Under the pieces are notes generated by a model. It had not been told where the DNA came from, ran no database searches, and worked only from the letters and a program-made list of their open reading frames with translations. The position numbers were made by a program, and so were the translations under genes. A stretch of 35,872 bases of DNA from Candidatus Woesearchaeota archaeon (GTDB taxonomy: Archaea; Nanobdellota; Nanobdellia; Woesearchaeales; GW2011-AR9), in assembly GCA_016181265.1 (NCBI GenBank), contig JACOZP010000003.1, forward strand, positions 1-35,872, read 5' to 3'. Below are positions 23,601-29,508 of this stretch, piece by piece. Numbering within the stretch: position 1 is the stretch's first letter; each line of letters opens with the position of its first letter.

Positions 23601-26326
23601 CCATTAACATAAATAATGTTCCGGCTGAAAGTATGATTATGTCCAGAACTTGAACCAAAAGAAATGCCCACCCCCTGGCTCCCAGTAATATTCATAAAAT
23701 TATCCTCAAATGTAACATTTAATGGGCTAGAGCTCCCGAGAAAGCCATCTGCAAATTCTGTGAATGTCGTAAAGGTATTCCCGCGATAGGCGTTGTCATC
23801 ACTGCTGCCAGTACTATATCTAATTCCCTCACTCCCCCCGTAGACAAAAAACGTGTTGTTGGTGTAATTATTTCTCCTTCCATTTAAAACCCCGGCCCCA
23901 TCACCTCGATAAGTAACGATAGAGTTATTTGTAATCTCATTAAATCCCAAAAATATTGATCCAAAACCGATTACCCCGATTATTCCTGCTCCCGTTCCCG
24001 TTAACATTAACCGGTTCCCCTCGATAACATTATTAATTGCATTCGTGAGGAGTATTGCTTCTTCATCCGTTGCATTAACGGTATTATTTCGAAGGAGTGA
24101 TCCATTCGTTCGCACCAGATCAATCCCTTCATTTGAAGAATTTAAAACAGCGTTTTGAATGATACTCAGATTAAATGAGTTTACTGCCCTAATCCCGTCA
24201 TCAGAAGAGATATTGGCAGTAATATTAAAAACCGTGCTGTTGGATGATTTCGTTAAAAAAACTGCAGTGGTAAAATTATATAACACCATATTTTCAATCG
24301 TGACGTTATTAAAAGAAGTAACATTAACTCCAAAACCGCCGGTTCTGTTCCCCGTGACCATATATCCTTTCCCATCAACAATAATGTCACTGGCGTTCAC
24401 CACAAAACAACTTCCCCCGGTATTAATGTTATTCGTTAGATTGATATTGCCATTAATGTAACCACAATTTACAGTATCATTCACCGCCAGAACCAGATTT
24501 ATTTGAACACTTTGCGTTGCCGAAAGATTAACTGTTGTCGAATTGGGTAGATATCCCGCCGCGCTGACGTTAATAACGTGTGGTGTATGAAGAAATAAAT
24601 CGGCTGTTCTGTTCTCTTTCTTTTCAGTAAGGTTAAACTTAATGACGCCGCGATCATCTGTAAGAAATGATTGTTCCATTTCTCGTGTGAGATTAAATGC
24701 GGAGACATTAGCATCAGAAATCGGTGTTCCATTTGGCGCAGTGATATTCACTACCGCCCACCATTGATATTGGACATAATTACGGTGGAACGGGTTGGTG
24801 TCATAGCTGACATTGCTTAAATTATAAGTATTATTGATAAGTGTAAGAGAACTTAGAGAGCTGAGACCAATATTAATCTGGGCTCCTTTCAGCGGGTTGA
24901 TGAACGTATTATTGATGATAACTGCGGAAGCCGTAGAACTACTTGAGAAATCTAAAGGAAAGGCACCCACATTGGTATTGTTAATAATGACGATGTTTCC
25001 GACAATTAGATGATTAGTTCCTGCGTTCGTCGTAAACGATATCCCGCTCGACAAACTTCCCGTCATGTTAATAAAGTTCTCTTGGATAATAAGATCTGAC
25101 CCCGTTGCAGACCAACCAATACCTGAAGAACGTTGCGTGGAACCGAGCATCGTATTTCCTAGAATAAGATTGGCATTACCTATAGTTATTGCGTCTGTAT
25201 TTGTGCTAACGGGATTGACATAGAACGTATTGTTGGTAATATTATTGTTTAATCCATTTTCGATCCCAGCTGTGCCATGATAAATATTAAATGTATTATT
25301 GGCGATCGATAACTGCCGCCCATTGGTTCCCGCATCGATTATCGATATCCCACTCAAGCTTGCCGGACCTGAAGCAATAGTAAAGTTATTTCGTGTGATA
25401 TTCGTGAAAAAAGAATTTGAAGATGTGAATAGCATCAAGTTATCATCTCCATAAATAGTATTATTATCAAATAAAGAATAGTTCACGGAAGTGATCGTCA
25501 TCATTTCATTCGTTGCGTTAAAGATTGTATTCTGAGAAAAGTTCAATCGAAAGACATTCCGCAACTCTACCAAGCTGTCTGAACTATTATTTGCCGTATT
25601 GTTAAAGATCGTGCTGTTTTGTGAACGATGCATAAACAGCGCGATGGAGAAGTTATGAAGATTAAGATTTTTAATAGTGACATTGCTAAACCCCGTCACA
25701 TTGACACCATATACCAAACTTGCTTGGGATCCTTCTACCGTAAATCCATTCCCATCAATGACTACATTACTAGTGTTCACGACAAAGCACGTTGTCGGTG
25801 TATCTAAATTTTGCGCTAAGACGACATCCCCGTTAACATAGCCACATGAAGTTGAATTTGCATCTCCTTCTAGTCCGATTCCTCCTTCTGCAAGAAAAAT
25901 CTCTCCCTCAGCACTGAGCGGGGTGCTATACTCCTCAGAACTATTAACCTCATTGCTGCTATTGCTACCATTGGCAGTAGCAGGAGGAGCAATCTCTAGG
26001 ATTGGTGCTCTCTCCTTCCCTTTCGAACTGTCGAGGTCGTCACTACTATTGCTACTGCCACTACTGTTAGTATCGGGAGTTTCAATCCCTGGAATTAGAA
26101 TCAGGGTTCTATTTTCTCCTTCGGAACTATTTCCTGTTGAATTAACATCTTCTCCTATCCCGATCACTGCTCCGGTGGCCGCTTGCGATCCAAGAGTAAT
26201 AGAATTTCCTTTAAGTGAGAAGAGAACTAATAAGGCTATAGATATAAAGAAAAAGAATAGTCCGATCTTTACTTCTCTCTTCAATCCTCTCCGCTTTGTG
26301 TTCGCCTCTTTTTTTCTCATGGTCAT
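17750..26326 (-). CDS. Giant two-TM surface protein with duplicated beta-helix ectodomain and repeat-rich cytoplasmic tail
   Basis: This is 2858 residues. A basic N-terminus precedes membrane segment 1 (about 19-40). Residues 41-1770 are predicted outside. They start with a Ser/Asn/acidic linker, then two 460-residue modules beginning at Cys161 and Cys621. Each has a CGY-x-NG start, Asn-rich right-handed beta-helix (NosD/PbH1-like) rungs and a carboxypeptidase-regulatory-like domain. Ig-like domains (about 1080-1255), a poly-Gly linker near 1264-1272, a coiled coil (about 1390-1530) and a beta-rich domain follow. Membrane segment 2 is 1772-1791. The cytoplasmic remainder (about 1070 residues) is charged and helical, with 12 repeats ending in a TTIPS-like motif. 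Dozens of N-x-S/T sequons suggest heavy glycosylation. The ATGA overlap couples it to the upstream regulator. Function is unknown; a surface receptor or adhesin with an internal scaffold is a guess. Confidence 0.85.
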   Translation of the reverse strand: MTMRKKEANTKRRGLKREVKIGLFFFFISIALLVLFSLKGNSITLGSQAATGAVIGIGEDVNSTGNSSEGENRTLILIPGIETPDTNSSGSSNSSDDLDSSKGKERAPILEIAPPATANGSNSSNEVNSSEEYSTPLSAEGEIFLAEGGIGLEGDANSTSCGYVNGDVVLAQNLDTPTTCFVVNTSNVVIDGNGFTVEGSQASLVYGVNVTGFSNVTIKNLNLHNFSIALFMHRSQNSTIFNNTANNSSDSLVELRNVFRLNFSQNTIFNATNEMMTITSVNYSLFDNNTIYGDDNLMLFTSSNSFFTNITRNNFTIASGPASLSGISIIDAGTNGRQLSIANNTFNIYHGTAGIENGLNNNITNNTFYVNPVSTNTDAITIGNANLILGNTMLGSTQRSSGIGWSATGSDLIIQENFINMTGSLSSGISFTTNAGTNHLIVGNIVIINNTNVGAFPLDFSSSSTASAVIINNTFINPLKGAQINIGLSSLSSLTLINNTYNLSNVSYDTNPFHRNYVQYQWWAVVNITAPNGTPISDANVSAFNLTREMEQSFLTDDRGVIKFNLTEKKENRTADLFLHTPHVINVSAAGYLPNSTTVNLSATQSVQINLVLAVNDTVNCGYINGNINLTNNINTGGSCFVVNASDIIVDGKGYMVTGNRTGGFGVNVTSFNNVTIENMVLYNFTTAVFLTKSSNSTVFNITANISSDDGIRAVNSFNLSIIQNAVLNSSNEGIDLVRTNGSLLRNNTVNATDEEAILLTNAINNVIEGNRLMLTGTGAGIIGVIGFGSIFLGFNEITNNSIVTYRGDGAGVLNGRRNNYTNNTFFVYGGSEGIRYSTGSSDDNAYRGNTFTTFTEFADGFLGSSSPLNVTFEDNFMNITGSQGVGISFGSSSGHNHTFSRNIIYVNGTTSSAQAVDWTTDGAGGSYFINNTFITTKAQALKVRLTNSAGTLFFINNVFNNTNVSFGTDHRGLLWFQWYVLVNVTAANGTPLSGANVTAYNSSGRIEQTLLTEASGLARFNLTDYSLNGSSTAGASLIFNYFTPHTVNATLTNYIQSSTTVNISSTHSTQINLVLTEDTAPNVQGFNTPASRQNFTTGETIVFNASISDAGIIDVVRFQIENGTNGLVNVTASSTNSTLYNFSITIGSGVAEGNRTITIFANDTVGNMNNSVSRTFFVDQTAPNATVTCSPSSVTVGSAVSCSCAGEDDQSSGVNTVSFSDTSPSTTTAGTFTTGTCTVTDNVGINANATGSYTVTAAASTGESSGGGGGGGSGAAPAEETGEEGPAAPSAPRTTRGVATPSEARQLLSEQRFAITVRPALTLTEPERQQLTPLDSALTGRAIGTPLTRPVERRSLVNVRRVSVTFSNTADVAVSIVPAIRERSTIQLPNQQRAEQIVEERIRAALPQIVQRPAEEVEEMRREQQEVAKVIARAENLQAQVRDAESIEEVRTIIQQELELPEKRDAEEQESLRDLLESKTLAETEAKIDVLLEHQRQDEQQLSLQLVEEDRVQQKVANTIETIKRVEEEKVQFISTTKALPSQRGVFFLPTADGSVSYSGGHTTGRLLKTEILNPNETIVEPGQTVTKDYDIRLPITLTPKPIKLSLTTGGEDLLTKEVTVTDAVRVGTALTIDPEQGIIDVYVLIPKGDETEEVSGKKYLLELDINEGQSLFFSSSRYSEFFGPYEIAKDQIFAQELAYDNTVYQSTLPVSLKIYEEGILIAENDYTVDFSTGTVRDGLEPSLFTGFTATGRAIFAGFTNQAQQYSSYIVDGALLLILLFFLMVGVAYLRKITLSALPHRPMKGVFPRTIARYIPRGIRSTFLERELSRIDRRLSTLEEEEVSLLLKQKGRIEKLTMSQEERVITPPKPTVIPLPERYTLFDDELRAVEKSISKVEDMATEKVKVRWHLPPLSVRNAFDERKRVMEKELQTVAEKLQREEAAAPGVKREIKRTKELEDIENEINGVESVLMKHGKMKTTIPSMATASKDMLHERKVIIDKELGRVTGVLARAEKRPTSLLAQLFSRERRRETRAARLAMRDVLRITRRLEGRQQRPSNELVDVEQRLATLQKMSEKGQKLNVRTTIPSMQEITKQVAYENARLREEKAMVETLLKAPMRGKEAILERETKKTKELEEIEREIEGVESVLMKHGKMKTQIPADSPLTQIGERKKAIDRELERVTGALARAEKRPTSLLAQLFSREGKRETKAARTAMKDVLKIARRLEGRQPRPSNELMAVEQQLAALDRMKEAKEKIKMRTTVPSATELTKVIVEEKNLLEEKAAIENILGKIAGKRNKPAALLQERKRTKELEDIERALTEREIVPTKQMNVKTTIPTKIAPSGMDSIFPRPKRKREGMERQQPRDTAELHDVEQQLAMLDKIAATRVKIRKLIPTDQELARSLKGEDKRLADERMAIRGILGKIEGRYAKGSSQKRKEERKKELEEIQQAIDSVEKTPTKIVKMKTSIHQHPLEDNLPLKRRKRMSTRIWQWLYRPENTQRKEQERGRDREEQGSGKKQEQQKQRPAAKPSRELEHVQQKLARLLEEGGSTGPGIKMRTTIPSLADIAAKTSREEMDVIEKREREAWLAKRVRQPKDHAEIRREKKIFTELHEIDRSLEKVEEIMARNRKGKVVTSVPSVSIFGSEMAMEEMLRQRRPFKEPKTKLSFRQQKELTKIEKELGVVEKEPTKEKIHVRTMLPSPEIRKQRDWNFLQRQRERGEERGLYVKPTPELEKINRRLAQVESAFHLDGSQVHIRETIPPRRPREHWEMERQDKRQREFVEISEKLDSGQKKTRPFLKRFFTEKKQEMVGNKERAVLYRDEGGRKKERRKGIRSEELREIEEELERFKREMN
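19397..20470 (-). repeat. Tandem 179-residue duplication in the giant protein
   Basis: Copies cover about residues 1953-2131 and 2132-2310. Shared stretches include GVESVLMKHGKMKT, LARAEKRPTSLLAQLFSRE and RRLEGRQ-x-RPSNEL. The DNA is also visibly similar over these parts, so the duplication is fairly recent. Confidence 0.85.
23087..25846 (-). repeat. Two 460-residue ectodomain modules
   Basis: Module 1 is residues 161-620 and module 2 is about 621-1080. Both begin CGY[VI]NG, contain CFVVN and NVTI, and end with a VVNIT/VLVNVT-type domain closing in STTVN-[LI]-S and QINLVL. They are diverged, so this is an older duplication than the one in the tail. Confidence 0.8.
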
Positions 26327-26883
26327 AATTCTCGTAAGACGAGATCATAATTTGCCAATAATTGTTTTAACGGCTCAATCGCTAGAGAGTAATACTTATG
26401 CGGGGCCTCTTTCCGAACATGCAAAAATCCCAGATCGTGTGCCAGCTTCAGATGGCGTGAAGCCAATGACAATGAAATCTTATTAACCATCGCTAAATCT
26501 GTTACGGTCATTTCTTCTTCCGCCAGCAGACGAAGAGCTGTTCTTCGTTGCGCGGCGTTGAGAATACGCGCTAAGTTCTCTTCCCCTTTCTGGCTGATCT
26601 TAAACAATTTGTGGCGATGGACAGCATCATAATCCTGCAGCAGATCGGCCAGTTTTTGTGAACGTACAGAATAATGTTTATGGGGCGCTTCCTTCCGCAT
26701 AACGACCAATCCCGTATCTGCCAGAAACGTGAGGTGACGCGATGTTAAAGAAACCGATGAATGTACTGCCTCAGCAATCCGTGTCACCGTTAATTCTCGA
26801 TTGATGAGAAGCCGCAGAATCGTTCTTCGTGATTGTGCGCTAAGTGCGCGCGCTAATCGCTCCTCTTTTTCTCCTATCACCAT
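26323..26883 (-). CDS. Transcription regulator with two tandem ArsR-like winged-helix domains
   Basis: This is 186 residues made of two copies of a winged helix-turn-helix. In domain 1 (about 1-90) the recognition region is SVSLTSRHLTFLADTGLV and the wing is MRKEAPHKHYSV. In domain 2 (about 95-186) they are KISLSLASRHLKLAHDLGFL and VRKEAPHKYYSL. The near-identical wings show internal duplication. One chain may therefore act as a built-in dimer. No metal-binding Cys pair typical of ArsR sensors is visible. Its TGA overlaps the ATG of the giant-protein gene (ATGA), so the two are translated together. A TATA box 28 nt upstream and dyads in the divergent spacer suggest self-regulation and control of the phosphodiesterase gene. 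Confidence 0.85.
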   Translation of the reverse strand: MVIGEKEERLARALSAQSRRTILRLLINRELTVTRIAEAVHSSVSLTSRHLTFLADTGLVVMRKEAPHKHYSVRSQKLADLLQDYDAVHRHKLFKISQKGEENLARILNAAQRRTALRLLAEEEMTVTDLAMVNKISLSLASRHLKLAHDLGFLHVRKEAPHKYYSLAIEPLKQLLANYDLVLREL

Positions 26884-26905
26884 CTCTTTTTCTAAGAGGT
26901 ATTCC

Positions 26906-26917
26906 CGTTATATAAGC
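26906..26917 (-). promoter_or_regulatory. TATA box of the regulator/giant-protein operon
   Basis: GCTTATATAACG on the minus strand is centred about 28 nt upstream of the regulator ATG at 26883. Confidence 0.6.
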
Positions 26918-26934
26918 TTTCCGATTTGCTAGAT

Positions 26935-27004
26935 TGAACTATTGCACAGTTTCACAGCTATGAAACTACTTTCTGTACTTGTAAACAATCTTTAAAATAG
27001 TTCA
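26935..27004. promoter_or_regulatory. Dyad symmetries in the divergent spacer, likely operator sites
   Basis: AGTTTCACAGCTATGAAACT at 26948-26967 is a 20-bp palindrome with one mismatched pair. TGAACTATT (26935-26943) and AATAGTTCA (26996-27004) form a perfect 9-bp inverted repeat around it. The second arm overlaps the TATA box of the phosphodiesterase gene. Both fit sites for the neighbouring tandem winged-helix protein, which is an inference. Confidence 0.5.
26989..26998 (+). promoter_or_regulatory. TATA box of the phosphodiesterase gene
   Basis: TCTTTAAAAT is centred about 27 nt before the GTG start at 27021 and overlaps one arm of the inverted repeat. Confidence 0.5.
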
Positions 27005-27020
27005 TTCCTCCGTACTCAAC

Positions 27021-27944
27021 GTGGAACGTCGCCCCTTCTTAGAAACAGTCGTATCCGGATCTCTCGGCTTGCTGGTTGCTCATTGTTCTTTCCCTTTCTT
27101 AAGAGATGATCACCCTTTTCCGTATTCCTCTGGAAACAAACAGAAAGTTCTTCTTCTAGGCATTGATGGTGTCCGTCCAGACGCACTTTCTGTTGCTCGT
27201 ACTCCTCACCTAGATAACCTCATTGCCCATGGTTGTTATAGTGATGCAGCTCAAGCAGGTGAACATACCGTTAGCGCTCCCGGCTGGTCAAATATCTTCT
27301 GCGGTGTTTGGGAACGAAAGCATGGTGTGACCAACAATACTTTTTCGGGGAGTAAATACGACCAGTACCCTTCCTTGTTTACCCGGCTGGAGCAGCTGCA
27401 TCCCGAATTATATACCGTTTCGCTCGTTTCCTGGCGGCCGATTAATGACCACATCATACCTGCTGCCGATTTTCGTCTTTCATATTCTAATGATCGAGAT
27501 GGCGATCGGCAAGTTACCGAGCAAACAATTCAAGTTCTCTCTCGCGAAGATCCAGACGTCATGTTTGTCTATTTTGGGAATGTAGATATGGTCGGCCACA
27601 AATACGGCTTTCATCCTTCTGTAGCTCCCTATGTTCGAGAGATTGAGTCGGTCGATCGTCAGATCGGCTTGGTTCTGAGAACATTACAGCATCGTCGACA
27701 GTACGCCTCAGAAAACTGGTTGATCCTTTGTACAACAGATCATGGTGGAACAAAATCCGGCCATGGTCAAAATATTCCTGAGCATCGTACGGGTTTTTAT
27801 ATCGTCTCCGGGTCTTCAGCACAGTCTGGCCGTCTTACCGGACAGCCTCAGCAAGTCGATGTTGTTCCAACAATACTCACTCATTTAAAGATACCTCTCG
27901 ATCCGGCGTGGGGATTGGATGGAAAAGTGTGTGGACTACGATAA
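27021..27944 (+). CDS. Tat-exported alkaline-phosphatase-superfamily phosphodiesterase
   Basis: This is 307 residues from a GTG start placed 27 nt after a TATA box. The N-terminus ERRPFLETVVSGSLGLLVAH is a twin-arginine signal (Arg3-Arg4). The mature domain has type I phosphodiesterase/nucleotide pyrophosphatase motifs: metal ligand Asp49 in LLLGIDGVRPDAL, probable nucleophile Ser85 in VSAPGWSNIFCG (Thr is common in relatives), GNVDMVGHKYG, and TTDHGGTKSGHG. It likely hydrolyses phosphodiester or phosphate ester bonds outside the cell; the substrate is unknown. It diverges from the regulator/giant-protein operon across a dyad-rich spacer, suggesting shared control. The stop overlaps the convergent GTPase gene by 9 nt. 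Confidence 0.85.
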   Translation: MERRPFLETVVSGSLGLLVAHCSFPFLRDDHPFPYSSGNKQKVLLLGIDGVRPDALSVARTPHLDNLIAHGCYSDAAQAGEHTVSAPGWSNIFCGVWERKHGVTNNTFSGSKYDQYPSLFTRLEQLHPELYTVSLVSWRPINDHIIPAADFRLSYSNDRDGDRQVTEQTIQVLSREDPDVMFVYFGNVDMVGHKYGFHPSVAPYVREIESVDRQIGLVLRTLQHRRQYASENWLILCTTDHGGTKSGHGQNIPEHRTGFYIVSGSSAQSGRLTGQPQQVDVVPTILTHLKIPLDPAWGLDGKVCGLR

Positions 27945-28910
27945 AACTTCCGGCTGATCTGCTTCCCTCTTTAGAAATTCTTCTTTAATCTTCTCTTTCA
28001 ATTCATCTACAGAATAATATTTGTGCTTGAACTCTTCTAGGATTTCCGGGGGTGTCAGATCTAACTTTGTGACACAGACAAATACATTTTTCTCCCTACC
28101 TAAATTGTTGTACAACTGTTCTTGTTTCTTGACAGAATAGCCACTATATCCGCTGAGATCGAAGACAAACACGACCATGTTTGCTAATTCTTTCATGACT
28201 AGATCTGCTTGTCGTTCTATAATATTCATCCTTTCGCCGCGTGCCAACGTTCCCGGAACATCCAGAATCTGTACCTTCTTGTCTCCAACTTTCAAATAAC
28301 CAGCATTGATTGTCTTAGTCGTGAACGCATACGCTGCTGTTTCTGCTTTTGTACCTGTTAATCTATTCAGCAGCGTTGATTTTCCCACATTAGGGAAGCC
28401 GTAAAGACAGACCGTAAACATTTCTTTGATATCAGGATATGTTCGGAAGATCTTACGTGCTTCTTCTAGAAACGCAAGGTTTCCTTTGATCTGTTTGATC
28501 ACCGATGCGATTCTCCCATAGAATTGACGCGATAATTCACTGATCTTCCCTCTATCTGTCGTCTTGAAAATCCTCCTAACATATTCTCCTTGGAAAAAAC
28601 GGACTTTGTCGGCGGCCCACCCCAGGGATGCCAATGATTTTTTATACTCATCAAAATCAACCGTCAACTTCATCAGCTTGATATAAAATTCAGGTAATTT
28701 TTTGGGGTGAGTAAACGATCCGTGAATTTTTTCTAGCCGGCTCACCAGCGTGTCTTTAACAATGTCAATCTTCAAACTTTCCTTCTTTCGGATAATTTCC
28801 AGCCAATTTCCTTTCAGGTTCTTTTCGATCCCTTTCTCGCGCGCTTTGCGGAAGGCCAGATCTAGTAATGCTTTCTCCGATTCGACAGAAGCAATACTTT
28901 GGAAGTTCAT
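27936..28910 (-). CDS. NOG1-like GTPase
   Basis: This is 324 residues. An N-terminal helical domain (about 1-165) precedes a GTPase domain with G1 GFPNVGKST at about 172, a switch-I Thr in FTTKTIN, G3 DVPG, and G4 TKLD. This is the layout of archaeal NOG1/Obg-related GTPases, which act in large ribosomal subunit assembly. The protein ends soon after the G domain, as in short archaeal forms that lack the eukaryotic extension. A TATA box CTTTAATAAAAC lies about 26 nt upstream of the ATG. The 3' end overlaps the phosphodiesterase gene by 9 nt. Confidence 0.9.
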   Translation of the reverse strand: MNFQSIASVESEKALLDLAFRKAREKGIEKNLKGNWLEIIRKKESLKIDIVKDTLVSRLEKIHGSFTHPKKLPEFYIKLMKLTVDFDEYKKSLASLGWAADKVRFFQGEYVRRIFKTTDRGKISELSRQFYGRIASVIKQIKGNLAFLEEARKIFRTYPDIKEMFTVCLYGFPNVGKSTLLNRLTGTKAETAAYAFTTKTINAGYLKVGDKKVQILDVPGTLARGERMNIIERQADLVMKELANMVVFVFDLSGYSGYSVKKQEQLYNNLGREKNVFVCVTKLDLTPPEILEEFKHKYYSVDELKEKIKEEFLKREADQPEVLS

Positions 28911-28929
28911 AAAACCGTAAAAGGAAGCT

Positions 28930-28941
28930 CGTTTTATTAAA
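28930..28941 (-). promoter_or_regulatory. TATA box of the NOG1-like gene
   Basis: CTTTAATAAAAC on the minus strand is centred about 26 nt before the ATG at 28910. Confidence 0.55.
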
Positions 28942-28963
28942 GTGTTGGTCGAGAATTGTTCTT

Positions 28964-29500
28964 TTATTTCCTGAGCTCTGTTTTTAATATCCCCAAAAGG
29001 ACATCATCATACCATCTTCCTCTTCGTAGGGTTGCTCTACGTAATCGCCCTTCAGATCTAAAACCAGATTTCTCTAATATTTTTGCTGAGGCAATGTTCG
29101 GGTGAAGAACTTTCGCATAAATTCTTTCCAACTTTAATTTTTTAAAACCAAACTGAAGAATAAGCTTTACTGCTTCTTTCATTATTCCTTTACCCCAGTA
29201 TTTCTTCCCTAACCAATAACCAATTTCCGCGTTCTTGTTTTTCCCATCAATATTCATTAGACTAATCATTCCAATAATCTTTTCTGTTTCTGTCAATTCG
29301 ATACCAAATTCAAACGCTTTCTTTTTTTCCCTATTCTTCTTTGTATTGTTAATAAAATCAAGAGCATCTTTTAATGTATACGGATGAGGCAGAAGTGTAT
29401 ACCGGGCAATATCAAGATCATTAGCATGCTTAAACAGCGAACCCGCATCTTCTTTCTGTAATGGCCTTAAGATTATTTTTTCCCCTTGTATTTTCATCAT
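28964..29500 (-). CDS. RimJ/RimL-type GNAT N-acetyltransferase
   Basis: This is 178 residues. It starts GEKIILRPLQKEDAGSLF, the usual RimJ/RimL opening, with IGYWLGKKYWGKGIMKEAVK as the acetyl-CoA loop region and LHPNIASAKILEKSGF near the end. Relatives acetylate ribosomal protein N-termini, amino-sugars or antibiotics; the substrate here is unknown. It begins 8 nt after the antiporter stop codon, so it is the second gene of that operon. Two adjacent ATG codons (29500 and 29497) are both usable. Confidence 0.85.
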   Translation of the reverse strand: MMKIQGEKIILRPLQKEDAGSLFKHANDLDIARYTLLPHPYTLKDALDFINNTKKNREKKKAFEFGIELTETEKIIGMISLMNIDGKNKNAEIGYWLGKKYWGKGIMKEAVKLILQFGFKKLKLERIYAKVLHPNIASAKILEKSGFRSEGRLRRATLRRGRWYDDVLLGILKTELRK

Positions 29501-29508
29501 CTTACTCT

